Positions 17,901 to 27,279 of a DNA stretch of 29,387 nucleotides are shown here, piece after piece (the stretch's first letter is position 1; each line of letters begins with the position of its first letter). The stretch is taken from assembly GCA_000444245.1 (NCBI GenBank), contig ATSW01013786.1, positions 1 through 29,387 on the forward strand. Direction: 5' to 3'. This stretch comes from Botryllus schlosseri. Taxonomy: Eukaryota; Chordata; Ascidiacea; Stolidobranchia; Styelidae. The position numbers were made by a program, and so were the translations under genes. The notes under the pieces were generated by a model. That model was not told where the DNA came from and ran no database searches. It was given only the letters and a program-made list of their open reading frames with translations.

Positions 17901-20900
17901 GTTATGTTACCGCCGAATACTTTGAGAACTGAGAAGTCAATTAGTATTTAGATTTTCGGAATCAGTGTGGCATTTACATTCGATTATTATGAGATCTCAT
18001 AAATTTTAAGCTATTTACGATGAATTGCGTTATCAATGGTGAGGCTTGGCCCGTCTGTGTCTTACATCTTGTTTCGAGCTTTATGTTCGAGCAATAGTGA
18101 GTTCGAATTAGTGCTACAATGACGTCAGTTGACAGTTGATTGGCANNTGTGGCTCTCCCGGAGTTAAAATTAATTATCCTAAAATTAATGCCAATGCCTA
18201 TCAGCCTACTTAGGAGACAAATCTACACCTCGAGTTCGATACGAAGTTGGAGTAATTGTGAAAAACAAAGTTAGTCTCGCGCCTGCAAGTAATATAATAA
18301 TTTGCTGTACCTAACATCGCACGACNTGAAATGTCTGATTGCACAATGGGTTGATCATTCATGGGAAAGTTAGACAATGCAGTTTTCAAATTCATATCGT
18401 TATCCTGATCATCGGCTCGTAATGGAAGTTACAGCCAACCATAATCCCAATTACTAGGCAGCTTGTTCGCACTGTCGGTAAAATGTAGGCTTATAGAGCA
18501 ACGTTTACCGTCGAGGAATTTGAGAGATGAGTAGAAAAATTGGCCAAATGATATCCCCATAGTGTCATATATATATCTATACTTCAATCTAATATTTGCA
18601 GATGTAGTCGGCAGCGTGATATTTAGTAGCCCTATTCTGTATCGTGTCCATTCCAGAGTTTCTCTTCCATCGCCAGAGATCATCGAAACATACCCCGGCG
18701 GACGACTGGCATACATGATGCACGCCCCGATACGACAGCAGGCCAACGCACTGAACCTGAAAAACGGGAAAGTGATCATGATTTCGAAATCCGACGACCA
18801 CCTGACCGCGACGGATCGGCCCGCTTGTCGCAAAGTCAAATCCACAAGACATCTCAGTAAGGAGAATACCTCCGACCCTACAGCATTTTCTATTTTATTA
18901 AAGCCTGTTTGCAATTTCTTGAAGAGGTCGACGTCAGAGAGGGAACGCCACGTCCTCCTGAGATGAAGTTGTCGGAAGGAGCTGTGACGATTCAGGAGAG
19001 AGCAAAAAGCCTGCAGAAAGAAATCAAAAAGATGAGAGGAGAAACGGAGCTAGCTGCTTTCAACGCAAGCAGTGACACAAAAATCGCTAAGGTAACCGTG
19101 GTATGTAATATTCTCGATTTATCCGGGTCAAATTTCAGCGACTGAAATATTGTTTGGGAAAATGCTATGGATTATTGTAGATTGCAATTATGATCGTGAA
19201 ACCAGATTAATGACGCATATAGATTCTATTTTCTATAGGGTAATCTCACATTCATTCGAATATTCAATTTTTAATATTGCGCCGTGTTCGTATGTTTTAG
19301 GAGTTTCATTGATATAGTATGATTCTTTTCATATATGAAAATCTGATAAAGAATTCATTCGGTTACCGAATGACATTCAAAAACTTTATGGAATGATTAT
19401 CTGGTTTGATGCCAAATCTCGGCGATTTGATACTTTCACCAAATTCCATAGTCATCTTATATGACCTTGCGTATAGTTGCTAAACGCACAATTGATACAA
19501 ACAGATTTAAAATTAATATGTAATTATGGCTGTCTTCGGGCTTAGATCCCTTATTATAATTGTATAGTTTGAGATGAGGCGTATAGTATATATTCAGGGA
19601 GTTCAAAATAACCTGAAAACATGTTTACGCTAACCGCCATCAAACCTTGCAAGGTTGCATTTAAAGGAAATAGCGCGTTTTAAAACCAACCCAGAGCAAA
19701 AGCCTTTGAAAAAATTGATGCCAGGTCGGCGAACACGCCATCAACTGCCAATTCCTGAAATTGCGTCAACTGTAGGTTCAATAAAGTTCTTGATAATCTT
19801 GTTGTAATTAATAAAATACATATATTTTACATAAGGGTACGCACATCGCAAGAAAATGACAACTTGAAATCGAGGCATGGTAGCCTATTGCGCAAGATAT
19901 TATCATCTTAGATAAGCCACATGTTTAAATTTTCTATTTTTGCTTCAAAGATTGGTCGAAACAGATGGAATTTTAATTCAGAAAAAACACCACGATCCAG
20001 CTAGGAGGATGTCTTTCATGAGGGCATTGAAAGAGGGCGATCATAGGAGAAATCTTCTGCGAAAAGGTTTCATGACGACCGTCGGAAAGGTCGTTCCAAA
20101 TGATCATTCCATTGTACTGATTGGACAAGCTCAGATGAAAAATGGAGAACGAGTGTAAGTCCCAGCATTGAGTTTTCCACAACAACTCGAGTTTTCAATC
20201 TGTGAAATTGTGGACTCTTGCGGATGACCCCATTTTTGGAGTGCCTGAGCTCCACTGCACAGGATGCTATACCATGGGTTGCGTGAGACAAATTCCGAAC
20301 ACGATTGAGTTGTTTCGGGGAAATAGCCGAAGTCTGTGCTAGAGGGGTATAAAAGAATAGTAACGGCTTTCAAGTAATAAGTGATCCTGTGGGATTTTCC
20401 TAAATTCTACTACAAGTTATGAGTAGGGCGTTTTTTATTACCTAAAAACGGAAGATTTTGACCTAAAAAATCGAAATTTTGATATTTTGTGATCTAAAAA
20501 AACTTAATTTTGACCAAATTTTGACCTCCCACGTATGTAAATGTTGATGTTAATGTTGAAATTGTACTACTTATCTTCATTTCTGGTTGGAAGTGTCTGT
20601 CAATGCGAACTGGTTTGGCCTGAAAGAACGTTTTTGACTTAAAAATTGACGAATTTTACATGAAAAAACTTTGTTTGAAGAATTCCAGTAATTACATCAC
20701 GTATTGTCGTAGAAATAATCAAAATATGTTGTAGTACAACGAAAGATACTTTCCTATATACATTCTCGGGTAAAAAGAGTCTGTCCTNACTGANTAGCTT
20801 GCNAAGAATGGAAAAAGAAAGTTCAATAGCAGCAGTTGTTGGCTGACAACACTGACACACCATGTTGTTTCGTTCTGGCAATGGTGTCTATATCACAACT

Positions 20901-23900
20901 TTTTCATCATGAACTTCTTGATATCAGAACCATGCAATGCCCAAGCNGTCTTGCTTCAGTTAAGATATTGCGGTACGTTGAGCATAACACCATGTCAACC
21001 TATTTGTTTCATTTGTCCGTTTATGATTCACAATGCGCAGACAATGGGCCGTCTACAACGGTAGGCCTATAAAGTAGGTGTAAAATATCAAATGATAAGT
21101 TCACCGACAGTACAAAATCTACGATATAAACGAAAATTTTGACTTATTTTGATAGTTCAAAAAAATCGCCCTAGTTATGAGCAATTATATCGCCGTACGC
21201 TCTAATCACACGCGGGTTGTTGTCACATTCTGAGTGATGTGTAATCGGTAGGGCGATTATTTTTTACCTCAAAAGCGTAACATTTTGCACTAAAAAATCG
21301 AAATATTGACATTTTTTACATTATTAAATCTAATTTTGACAAAATTTGGCCTGCAAGTATTTGAATTAGGCATTGTTGCAAATAATGTTAGAATTGTAGT
21401 ACTTTTCTACATTTCTAGTTGGAACTGTTTGCCCTTGCAGCTTGGCAAGAATAGAGAAAAAACGTTCAATGGCAGCAAGTGTTTACTTTTCAGCATTGAA
21501 TGTCAGTGTATACTAGTACAGTGCTATAGTAACCTACGCCTGTTACTTCATACCGACTTTTTAACCTACTATAAATATCTCTCGTTTGTAGCTGTGCTAA
21601 TCATCACGCCATGTCAACCTAATTGTTTCATTCGATCGTTTATGGTTCACAATGAGTATACACAATGGACCATCCATAAAATTAGCCTATGCCTATAATT
21701 AAGGCTACAAGGTCTAAAATGCCGAATGATGAGTTCACCGACAGTGCAACTTCTGCGACACCAACGAAATTCATTTGCTAAAATTTTATGGCTTTGTAAA
21801 CAATTTTGTAAATTTTTTGACCCAACGCTACAATTTTGACAAAGTCTTGACTTTTTTTGACATGTCAAAAAATAATCGCCCTATCAGATTACACGATGCA
21901 ATTGTAGCAGCACGGTGGCTTGTTTTGCATCGGAAGAGTATACAATAAATTATAAATACATCATGTGTAGAAACAAGAGGGAGATATATATTCCCATTTT
22001 CGCGTTCATGACACAATATCACCGTTTTATTTCAGAAAGACTGTAGTCCTCGGGACATTGCTTGTCGAAGAAAAGAACATTGGATCTGGAGACTCCATTT
22101 TGAAACTAGCAAAAAAGCAAAAGGATCTCATAACTGGAAAGGTTAGCTTATCCTCGTTGCCTCAGAAGCGAAACCAAAAAGCGACTGGGATCCTGTGGAA
22201 ATCAAACGGGCTCGAAAATAACAAAGAGCCAGGCAGAGTAGGCGCAAAGGCCAACCAATCAAAGGAGCCTGACGCACGAAAAGACAATAAGTGGACTAAT
22301 CCGTTTCGGTTAAATAAAGATTCCGATTTTTCGTCGGTAGAAAACAACTCGACCGCGTCACAAAACCGAAAAGATAAAGCAAGCAAACTACTGTTTCCAT
22401 TTGGCCGTGATCATAAAACTACTCAGAATAAAGCGCCCGAGTCTACATTGTCCGGAGGCGGCACTCATACCGCGGCTAGCAAGATGAGCAGATCAACCAC
22501 GCCAAAAGGACGGGAACATGTCGCCGCTGGTAATACTCGGAAAGAGCCGACGAAAAAGGCTAGCGCGTCCGCGGTGGACAAAAAACGTCAAAATATTCGC
22601 GAGGAGTCGACTCTGCCGCCAATTCGAGAGAATGCGAGCCGCGGAAAAAACGCCCTTCCCAATCCCGCGGAAAAGGAGAGCGCTGGTAAAGACGACAAAA
22701 AAGGAAAGGTCTACCGTTCCACATTTTTCATGTTCATGGGGAAGTCAAAGAAACGGCAAGAGGAGAAGCAGATCGTCGAAGAAGAAATCGTAGAGAATGA
22801 AGTCGATGTGCAACACGCAGAGGTAGTTCAACAAGACCAGTTTTCAGAAGATTCGGATATCGAAGCGGACGAATCAGTTTTGAAGACAGACGCCGGTCAA
22901 ACGTTCACGATAGGAAGAGACGGTCGACCTCGGCAAGTCACGAAAGATGGCAAAGTGTGCAGAAAGAATATCCTTTGGAGAGTTCCCAGCGGGCATGGAG
23001 CTCGCGATGCAAACTGCGGCCGAACTCTGCAGCGGAAAATGAAAGGCATTAGGCTTGATATACGCCGTACAACCGATGTCAGCTCTCAAAATTGGGCGAA
23101 AGGTAAATCACAAGTCGGGCTGAAAGCAAAGAAGTCCTCTTCTCGGAATCTCGCTCAGTCACGCAGTCTAGACATAATGTCTATAGATTCCGACCAAATG
23201 TCCGAGATACGTGACGCGTTGATGGGCGATCCGTATGCTTTCGAAGACATGTCTGGTACGTTTCAAGCTCGCCGCGATAAGAATGGATTGTTATACCTTC
23301 GCGGGGATGCGAATCCCTACGATTACATCGCGTCCAGCAAGTCGGCGCATTCCTCCATGCTTCATCAGGCTCTCAGCGGGGTTTTATACATCGGCACGAG
23401 ATTGCGCGGGGCTATTAAAAAGAGGAAACCCCCAACTCGTTCGCGAGATTATGAAGAAATATCAGGGTCTAGAGTCGAAAGCAATCTGAAGTCCACTCCG
23501 CAGGAAACCGTGGAAGAAAGTCCATCTTCTTTCGATGAATTCAGTGACAGCGATGATTCTGAAGCGGAATCCAATGAATCAGGCCCCTCTCACACATACG
23601 ACGCGATAGAATCGACAGAACACTCTAGGCAGGAGGAACAAGAAACGGATGCGAAAACGTCTGATATCCCTTCCTACGACTCCGTGCACACAGGCAGCCC
23701 GTCTTACGACTCTGTACACACGACCGATTCCTTTGAATCCTCATCAGAGGGTCAAAAGTCTACTCTTACGCCGTCTGTAGGTGTTCACGGTAAACTGTTT
23801 ACAGCGGTCAAAAAATGTAGTTTACCCCCATCTGTTGGCATTCGAATTTTACCTCCAGATCATAAGGTTCGAGATTACAGTGCTCAAATTGTGATTGGCC

Positions 23901-26900
23901 GAAGAGGACATACTGGAAAAAATCTTGAGCTTCCTCGAAGAAAAGTTATGTTCGTGCCTAATGCGGAAGCTCCTGTTACCAACAAAATGGTCAGGTTGTC
24001 CTCTTCGTGCGATACAATTTACAAGCCTAGACTCTGCGCAACACAACTACGGCATGTGGGAAAATACAGGAGAGGCATGAGATGTTTAACCAATAGACAC
24101 CAGCGGCGCATCCCACCCCCGCCGCCTCGCGAATCTCAGTCATTTCACTCATATTTCCTCACCGGAAACCTTCGACAAAGCAAAGCGTCCGAGTATATCA
24201 GTAAATTTGGTGTCGACGGTTCCAATCATAGCATGGAAAAAACGGAACCGTTCCAAAAATTTACCACCAGGCCCTCCAGGTCATCGAAACAGCGCGGACT
24301 GTCGAGACTCCGCGATTACAGTGACAAAGGTTGCGGGGACTCGGTTTACAGAGAAAGTGGTTCAAATCCATCCAGCAAAGGACTGAAAACGTCTTCGATA
24401 TCTACTATGACGGGAAGCACCGTATCCGGTGTTGTCACCGGATGGACAAATCAGATTAAACCAATCGCTCCAAAAATCAGCGCTCGCACTTCAGCGAGAC
24501 CTCAGAAGAGTCACGGTAGCAATCCGGGTATGGGTAGAATTACTAGCATAATTCGTGGATCTAGCAACGATGCGGATAGCTCCATCAGCACTCTACCCGA
24601 TTCGTCAACGGACCAACCATCACGGTCTAGCAGTGTTTCTTCCGGCACCACATATTCCCGACACTTGACTGCCACCTCTACTGCCATGGACGAATATTCC
24701 ACAACCAACAACGAAAGTGATATTACAGAATCGTGCAATGGCAGTTCCGAACAACTCTCGATAATTCAAGGAGACATTGAACCCATAACAGAATTCAATG
24801 CGTCGCAAATTATTCCAAGAATGAATGGTTCTTCGAGTGATAATGAAGAGCTGCTTTCCAGCGCTTCTAGTGTAAATAGCGGCGAGGAATTATTATCCGA
24901 AACCACTGACATTGATCAAGAATCCGCACCAGCTAACGTTGAGATATCAGCCGACTATATCGAACATAGCAAAGTAAAAAGCACATTTTTACAACCGTCA
25001 TGCAATTCGGAATTCTCGTCGAAAATCCCTCAGACTATGGATATGGACAACCGTGTTGAAGAATACTCGGTCCCATCGAACTACGTGTCGGACGCCTCAA
25101 TCCACAAACCGGATAGCTGGGTCGTTTCCGAGAACAGCACCAATGGAATACCCATGCCCGTTTTGACGGACGAACGTTTGCATGACTTCAGCACTTCGAG
25201 CTCTGATCGCACCGAATCAGTTGATGAATGCAGCGCCGTGGCTACTGCCGGGTTGAAAAAACGCGGCCGGAAAGGCGCCAGGCCGATTCAGAAAATTAGA
25301 CAGTTGCTCAAGTACCTGAGAGGAGATACTCTGATTTTTAAGGCGGTTACTCAAAAAAACAATATCACAATCGATGAAGATGTTAAATTACCGTCCGCAG
25401 AATGTTGCATGAAGGCCCAAATCAGCCCGTTCGATTTTAGTCGTATTTACACCGGCAATTCTCCGAAGTGCGGATGCATTAAGCGTTTCGAACCTTTCTT
25501 TGAGAAATTGTACGAACAAAATGCTTACGTTCCTTTAGCGAAGCGAATCGTGGACCTCTCCATGTACGAAGGACTTGAAATACATGGGCAACTGCATCCC
25601 TTGTACACCGAAAAAGATGTCGATATTTTTTGTGATAAGTTAGTTTATGAAGCGCTATCAAAAGGGGTCGCACAGTTTTCTGTATTACAGTCCCTCTCAA
25701 GCACATTGCTCGAAATCGAATCTGAAGATATGCTCGATGATATGATGGTGACAGACGTGCAAGGCGTTATAGAGGAAATGGTTGCTAATGTCATCACCGA
25801 GGAAGCTATGCAACAAGGCAGAAGGTCCTTGATAGTGCAATCCTTCATCAACGATTCTGTCCCCAAAGTGTCAGCGAGAAAGAGTAATGATCCGAAGTTG
25901 AGGGCAATGTATCGCGTAGCCCTGAGAAATGCTGTGATTGAAGAAATTGACGAATCGAAAAGCCTGCTTGTTACGCCGAAAGCGTCAAAAGTTGCGTCTA
26001 ATTTATCAGACAACACAGACGTGTTGGAAGTCGCGAGTAAATCACTCGTAAATGGTGTACTCGCCACTTCAAACTCAAAATCCCTATCCCTGGAAAAAAA
26101 AATATCCAAGAGTCGGATGGTTTTAGCAGCATCAAAGACGTCATTATCGCAGTCGCGTTCCAATATTTCTTCCGTGACAGCGACGAATGACTCGGCCCCT
26201 AATCCCTCATCAAGATGGGACGCAAAACCGCAAATTCCCGCATCCAAGCCTGGACACGACGATTCAATCGACATTACAGATTCTATTGAGGATAAATTCG
26301 ACTGGATGACAGCGTGTATTGCGGATACCAGTGACCTAGAAATAAATTACCAACAACCTCTTCAGCACATCTGCGAGGTTGAAAAAGAGGATAACGGCAT
26401 AGAAATGAAATCCAACAAAATAAGCGAATCAAAAGGAAATAAAAAATACACCGCTAATCATAATCCACACACTGAGAATGTGGGAACTGAATCATTGTCA
26501 CCACCGTGTTCTCCGTTCGAAATCCCTGACGGCAGTACGCTGAAGTCGAATGAAGTTGTTGAGGATACCAAACTAACTGGCGCCGCGAAATCCTCTGAAA
26601 CTGAAGCAAAGATCTTCTCAAGTCACCCAGTTATCACTGTCACGCGACCAAGTCCAACAGAACATCAGACAGATGTAATGACAAACGACGAACCAACAAA
26701 TAGTGAGTTTAAGTCGACTTTTATAATAATGCATTTTGTTAAAGACTTCAACTCAACTTTACCAATTTACCAATTTCCATCAAATGATAGCACCTGTAAT
26801 AAGGGTAAAACGAAACCTCGGACTTTATGCAGGAGATATATATGAGATCTAATCCAAAAAAGGAGGTGATTATATTCAAAATTTCACCTCACCGATCTTT

Positions 26901-27187
26901 AACAGACGTATAATTCCACATGAGCAGAGTTAAATTATATAATAATATCATGGAATAGAACAATACTGATTTGAAGTGGGATACAAATTATTTTGAAAGT
27001 ATGAATTTTTAATATATACATTCACGTTTGTTTGTTTGTTTCAGCTGAGGTAAAAGATTCGGAACCGCTAACTCCACTGTCACGGACAGAAACCCATGGA
27101 AATTCCCCCCTTCCTTCGGATTTAAGCTGCGATAGGTTTGTGAAGAATTTATATAGGCTTCTGTATTTCTCTCTGCTTTGTCATTGA
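14072..27187 (+). CDS. Large Ser/Lys-rich protein of unrecognised family; candidate A-kinase anchoring protein
   Basis: I do not recognise the family. Proposed coding exons: 14072-14940, 18602-18856, 18904-19091 (or to 19100), 19982-20154, 22036-26702 and 27045-27187. Junctions 2/3, 3/4, 4/5 and 5/6 have AG/GT sites and agreeing phases. Junction 1/2 does not agree (phase 2 out, phase 1 in), so an exon is missing there, the acceptor differs, or exon 1 is another transcript. The product is about 2,100 residues, rich in Ser, Lys, Glu and Thr, with no signal peptide or membrane segment seen, so probably intracellular. Folded-looking parts are the small exons and a helical block at 25250-25960. 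That block holds short helices resembling PKA regulatory-subunit binding helices, so an anchoring or scaffold role is inferred, not shown. The gene starts 2.3 kb from, and divergent to, the plexin. Confidence 0.62.
15132..16073 (-). mobile_element. hAT-like miniature transposon, gactcgagtc family, copy 2 (interrupted)
   Basis: Starts cagggttgtagtgactcgag, ends tgacttggttacaaccctg. Flanks taaattca (15124-15131) and taaattcg (16074-16081) match at 7 of 8. Orientation is opposite to copy 1: its left end resembles copy 1's right end. Its central cggccaagaccgatatttca block is the same as in copy 3. Without the 378 bases added by the inner insertion and its target duplication, the element is about 564 bases. 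Confidence 0.87.
15350..15719. mobile_element. hAT-like miniature transposon (TAGGGTTACCAT ends) inside copy 2
   Basis: 370 bases with inverted ends tagggttaccat and atggtaatccta (one mismatch). Perfect 8-bp target duplication agtaaagt at 15342-15349 and 15720-15727. The interior is full of tcctctttt words (gtcctcttttttga). The insertion splits the gactcgagtc element, so this family moved later. Confidence 0.9.
16089..16260 (+). mobile_element. hAT-like transposon end (CAGTGGTCGGGAACC)
   Basis: Begins cagtggtcgggaacctatga and continues with ctcgcgagccatatatggct and ttttgggta, a pattern shared by many animal hAT relics with tggctc-type ends. No matching right end was found nearby; tgtggctctcccggag at 18148-18163 could be a displaced piece. 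The right limit given is approximate. Confidence 0.5.
17068..17590 (+). repeat. Two diverged direct repeats, period about 323 bases
   Basis: Both copies share caacgggt, then gcccgaagatgtttaattat (17081 and 17404), a ctcactcagctc stretch, ataatatatgcaat/caatatatatgcaat and a tgaccgatt stretch, ending in cgc-rich text. Copy 1 is about 17068-17270, copy 2 about 17391-17590. A related spacer (gggggcctgacgaggtgctg at 17360, gggggcctgacgaagtgctg at 17741) suggests a partial third unit. No coding potential seen; origin unknown. Confidence 0.65.
18602..18856 (+). CDS. Exon 2 of the plus-strand gene
   Basis: 255 bases after acceptor aatatttgcag, open only if entered in phase 1, leaving in phase 1 at GTAAGG (18857). 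It encodes VVGSVIFSSPILYRVHSRVS, then ETYPGGRLAYMMHAPIRQQA and NGKVIMISKSDDHL. This is a mixed hydrophobic/polar stretch that looks like a small folded module, unlike the disordered exons around it. No family recognised. A weaker internal acceptor at 18615 would restore phase with exon 1. Confidence 0.55.
18904..19091 (+). CDS. Exon 3 of the plus-strand gene, behind a very short intron
   Basis: Joins exon 2 in phase 1. Acceptors at 18903/18904 (intron of 47 bases) and 18924/18925 (68 bases) both keep phase; the first adds CLQFLEE. The body reads VDVREGTPRPPEMKLSEGAV, then TIQERAKSLQKEIKKMRGET, a likely charged coiled coil. Donors at 19092 (GTAACC) and 19101 (GTATGT) both leave in phase 0. Confidence 0.55.
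19101..19981 (+). other. Intron of the plus-strand gene, nothing recognised
   Basis: AT-rich. Holds small palindromes such as cattcggt-t-accgaatg (19356-19372), which are short enough to be chance. No transposon ends noted. Confidence 0.7.
19982..20154 (+). CDS. Exon 4 of the plus-strand gene
   Basis: 173 bases, phase 0 in after acceptor gaattttaattcag, phase 2 out at a strong GTAAGT donor (20155). It encodes KKHHDPARRMSFMRALKEGD, then HRRNLLRKGFMTTVGKVV, then PNDHSIVLIGQAQMKNGERV. A basic amphipathic helix is followed by a strand-like segment. An alternative acceptor at 19951 would add RLVETDGILIQ but breaks phase with exon 3. Confidence 0.6.
20424..21173 (+). mobile_element. TAGGGCG-type miniature DNA transposon, copy with perfect target duplication
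   Basis: 750 bases from tagggcgttttttattacct to caaaaaaatcgcccta. Perfect 8-bp duplication gttatgag at 20416-20423 and 21174-21181, which places it with hAT-like elements. T-rich ends carry gacctaaaaaatcg and attttgaccaaattttgacc words; the interior has no open coding region. Confidence 0.9.
21249..21883 (+). mobile_element. TAGGGCG-type miniature DNA transposon, second copy in the same intron
   Basis: 635 bases with perfect 17-base inverted ends tagggcgattatttttt. It shares with the 20424 copy the words aaaaaatcgaaat, ttttgac, attgtagtact and catttct-gttgga, and an internal cttgcnaagaat/cttggcaagaat block. Flanks gtaatcgg and tcagatta do not form a clear duplication. Confidence 0.85.
22036..26702 (+). 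CDS. Exon 5 of the plus-strand gene: giant 4.67-kb exon
   Basis: Acceptor ccgttttatttcag is entered in phase 2, which matches exon 4 and gives NGERV-KTVVLGTLLVEEKN. The exon leaves in phase 1 at GTGAGT (26703). It runs open for 1,555 codons. In order: Lys/Ser-rich (22080-22740); acidic patch KQIVEEEIVENEVDV (22770-22870); FTIGRDGRPRQVTKDGKV (22900-22960); NGLLYLRGDANPYDYI (23281-23330); acidic Ser-rich (23500-23760) with two SYDSVHT copies ten residues apart; a Pro run IPPPPPR (24110-24130), a possible SH3 or EVH1 ligand; long Ser/Thr-rich stretch (24230-25230); basic KKRGRKGARP (25255); then a helical, Cys-containing block (25270-25960) with PKA-docking-like helices; and an acidic tail. No family recognised. 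Confidence 0.85.
25526..25816 (+). other. Candidate PKA regulatory-subunit docking helices within exon 5
   Basis: Three short amphipathic segments lie within 97 codons: YVPLAKRIVDLS (25526-25561), DIFCDKLVYEALSKG (25622-25666) and VIEEMVANVITEEAMQQ (25766-25816). The known RII-binding consensus is [AVLISE]-x2-[AVLIF]-[AVLI]-x2-[AVLI]-[AVLIF]-x2-[AVLISE]. The first fits except for Tyr at position 1, and its LAKRIVDLSM shares 7 of 10 residues with LAKQIVDNAI of the designed peptide AKAP-IS. The third fits except for Met at position 4. The second has the LVxxAL core only. This is pattern matching by eye, so binding is inferred. Confidence 0.45.
26703..27044 (+). other. Short intron before the last visible exon; open frame runs on into it
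   Basis: 342 bases, GTGAGT to tttgtttcag. The exon 5 frame stays open 48 codons into it, to a TGA at 26843-26845, ending KPRTLCRRYI. If the intron were retained the protein would have this other C-terminus. Confidence 0.65.
27045..27187 (+). CDS. Exon 6 of the plus-strand gene, last visible
   Basis: Follows a clear acceptor (tttgtttgtttcag) and joins exon 5 in phase 1 (a+ct, Thr). It encodes EVKDSEPLTPLSRTETHGNS and PLPSDLSCDR, continuing FVKNLYRLLYFSLLCH to a TGA at 27185-27187. The composition up to CDR resembles exon 5 and the remainder is hydrophobic, so the true end may be a GTTTGT donor at 27136 with further exons outside the window. SEPLTPLSR holds a Ser/Thr-Pro site. Confidence 0.6.
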
Positions 27188-27279
27188 TGACAATTTCATA
27201 TTAACATAATGCATAAGTCCAAGATGCAGGGATACTATAGGACAGTGCTCTTCAACCGGGGTTGTCGTACACCCTAGGG

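Larger units (their letters stand above)
14941..18601 (+). other. Long intron or inter-exon stretch rich in repeats
   Basis: Contains a hAT-like element with another inside it (15132-16073), a third hAT-like end (16089), G/C-run sequence shared between several places (16290-16310, 16525-16545, 17335-17370, 17710-17750) and a 323-base direct repeat (17068-17590). Because of the phase mismatch of the flanking exons, a small coding exon may hide here; I could not find a convincing one. Ambiguous bases occur at 18146-18147 and 18326. Confidence 0.6.
20155..22035 (+). other. Intron of the plus-strand gene carrying two TAGGGCG elements
   Basis: 1,881-base intron with strong sites at both ends (GTAAGT, tttcag). 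More than 70 percent of it is two related transposons in the same orientation separated by 75 bases. Ambiguous bases lie inside the first of them (about 20780-20805 and 20946). Confidence 0.8.

Noticed and set aside
18429-18914. Minus-strand open frame of 161 codons
   Set aside because: Antisense to plus-strand exon 2 and its flanks; no recognisable domain and no splice partners.
19356-19372. Palindrome cattcggt-t-accgaatg
   Set aside because: Eight-base arms in AT-rich intron sequence; compatible with chance and no related copy seen.
19982-20154. Resemblance of HRRNLLRKGFMTTVGKVV to the RRxLLRxGxxTxxGxI stretch of the glutamate-rich protein ERICH3
   Set aside because: Short, recalled from memory and in a different position within the protein; not enough to name a family.
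25645-26274. Minus-strand open frame of 209 codons
   Set aside because: Lies wholly antisense to the giant plus-strand exon, whose frame is far longer and has agreeing splice phases; the antisense product is a Ser-rich mirror with no motif.
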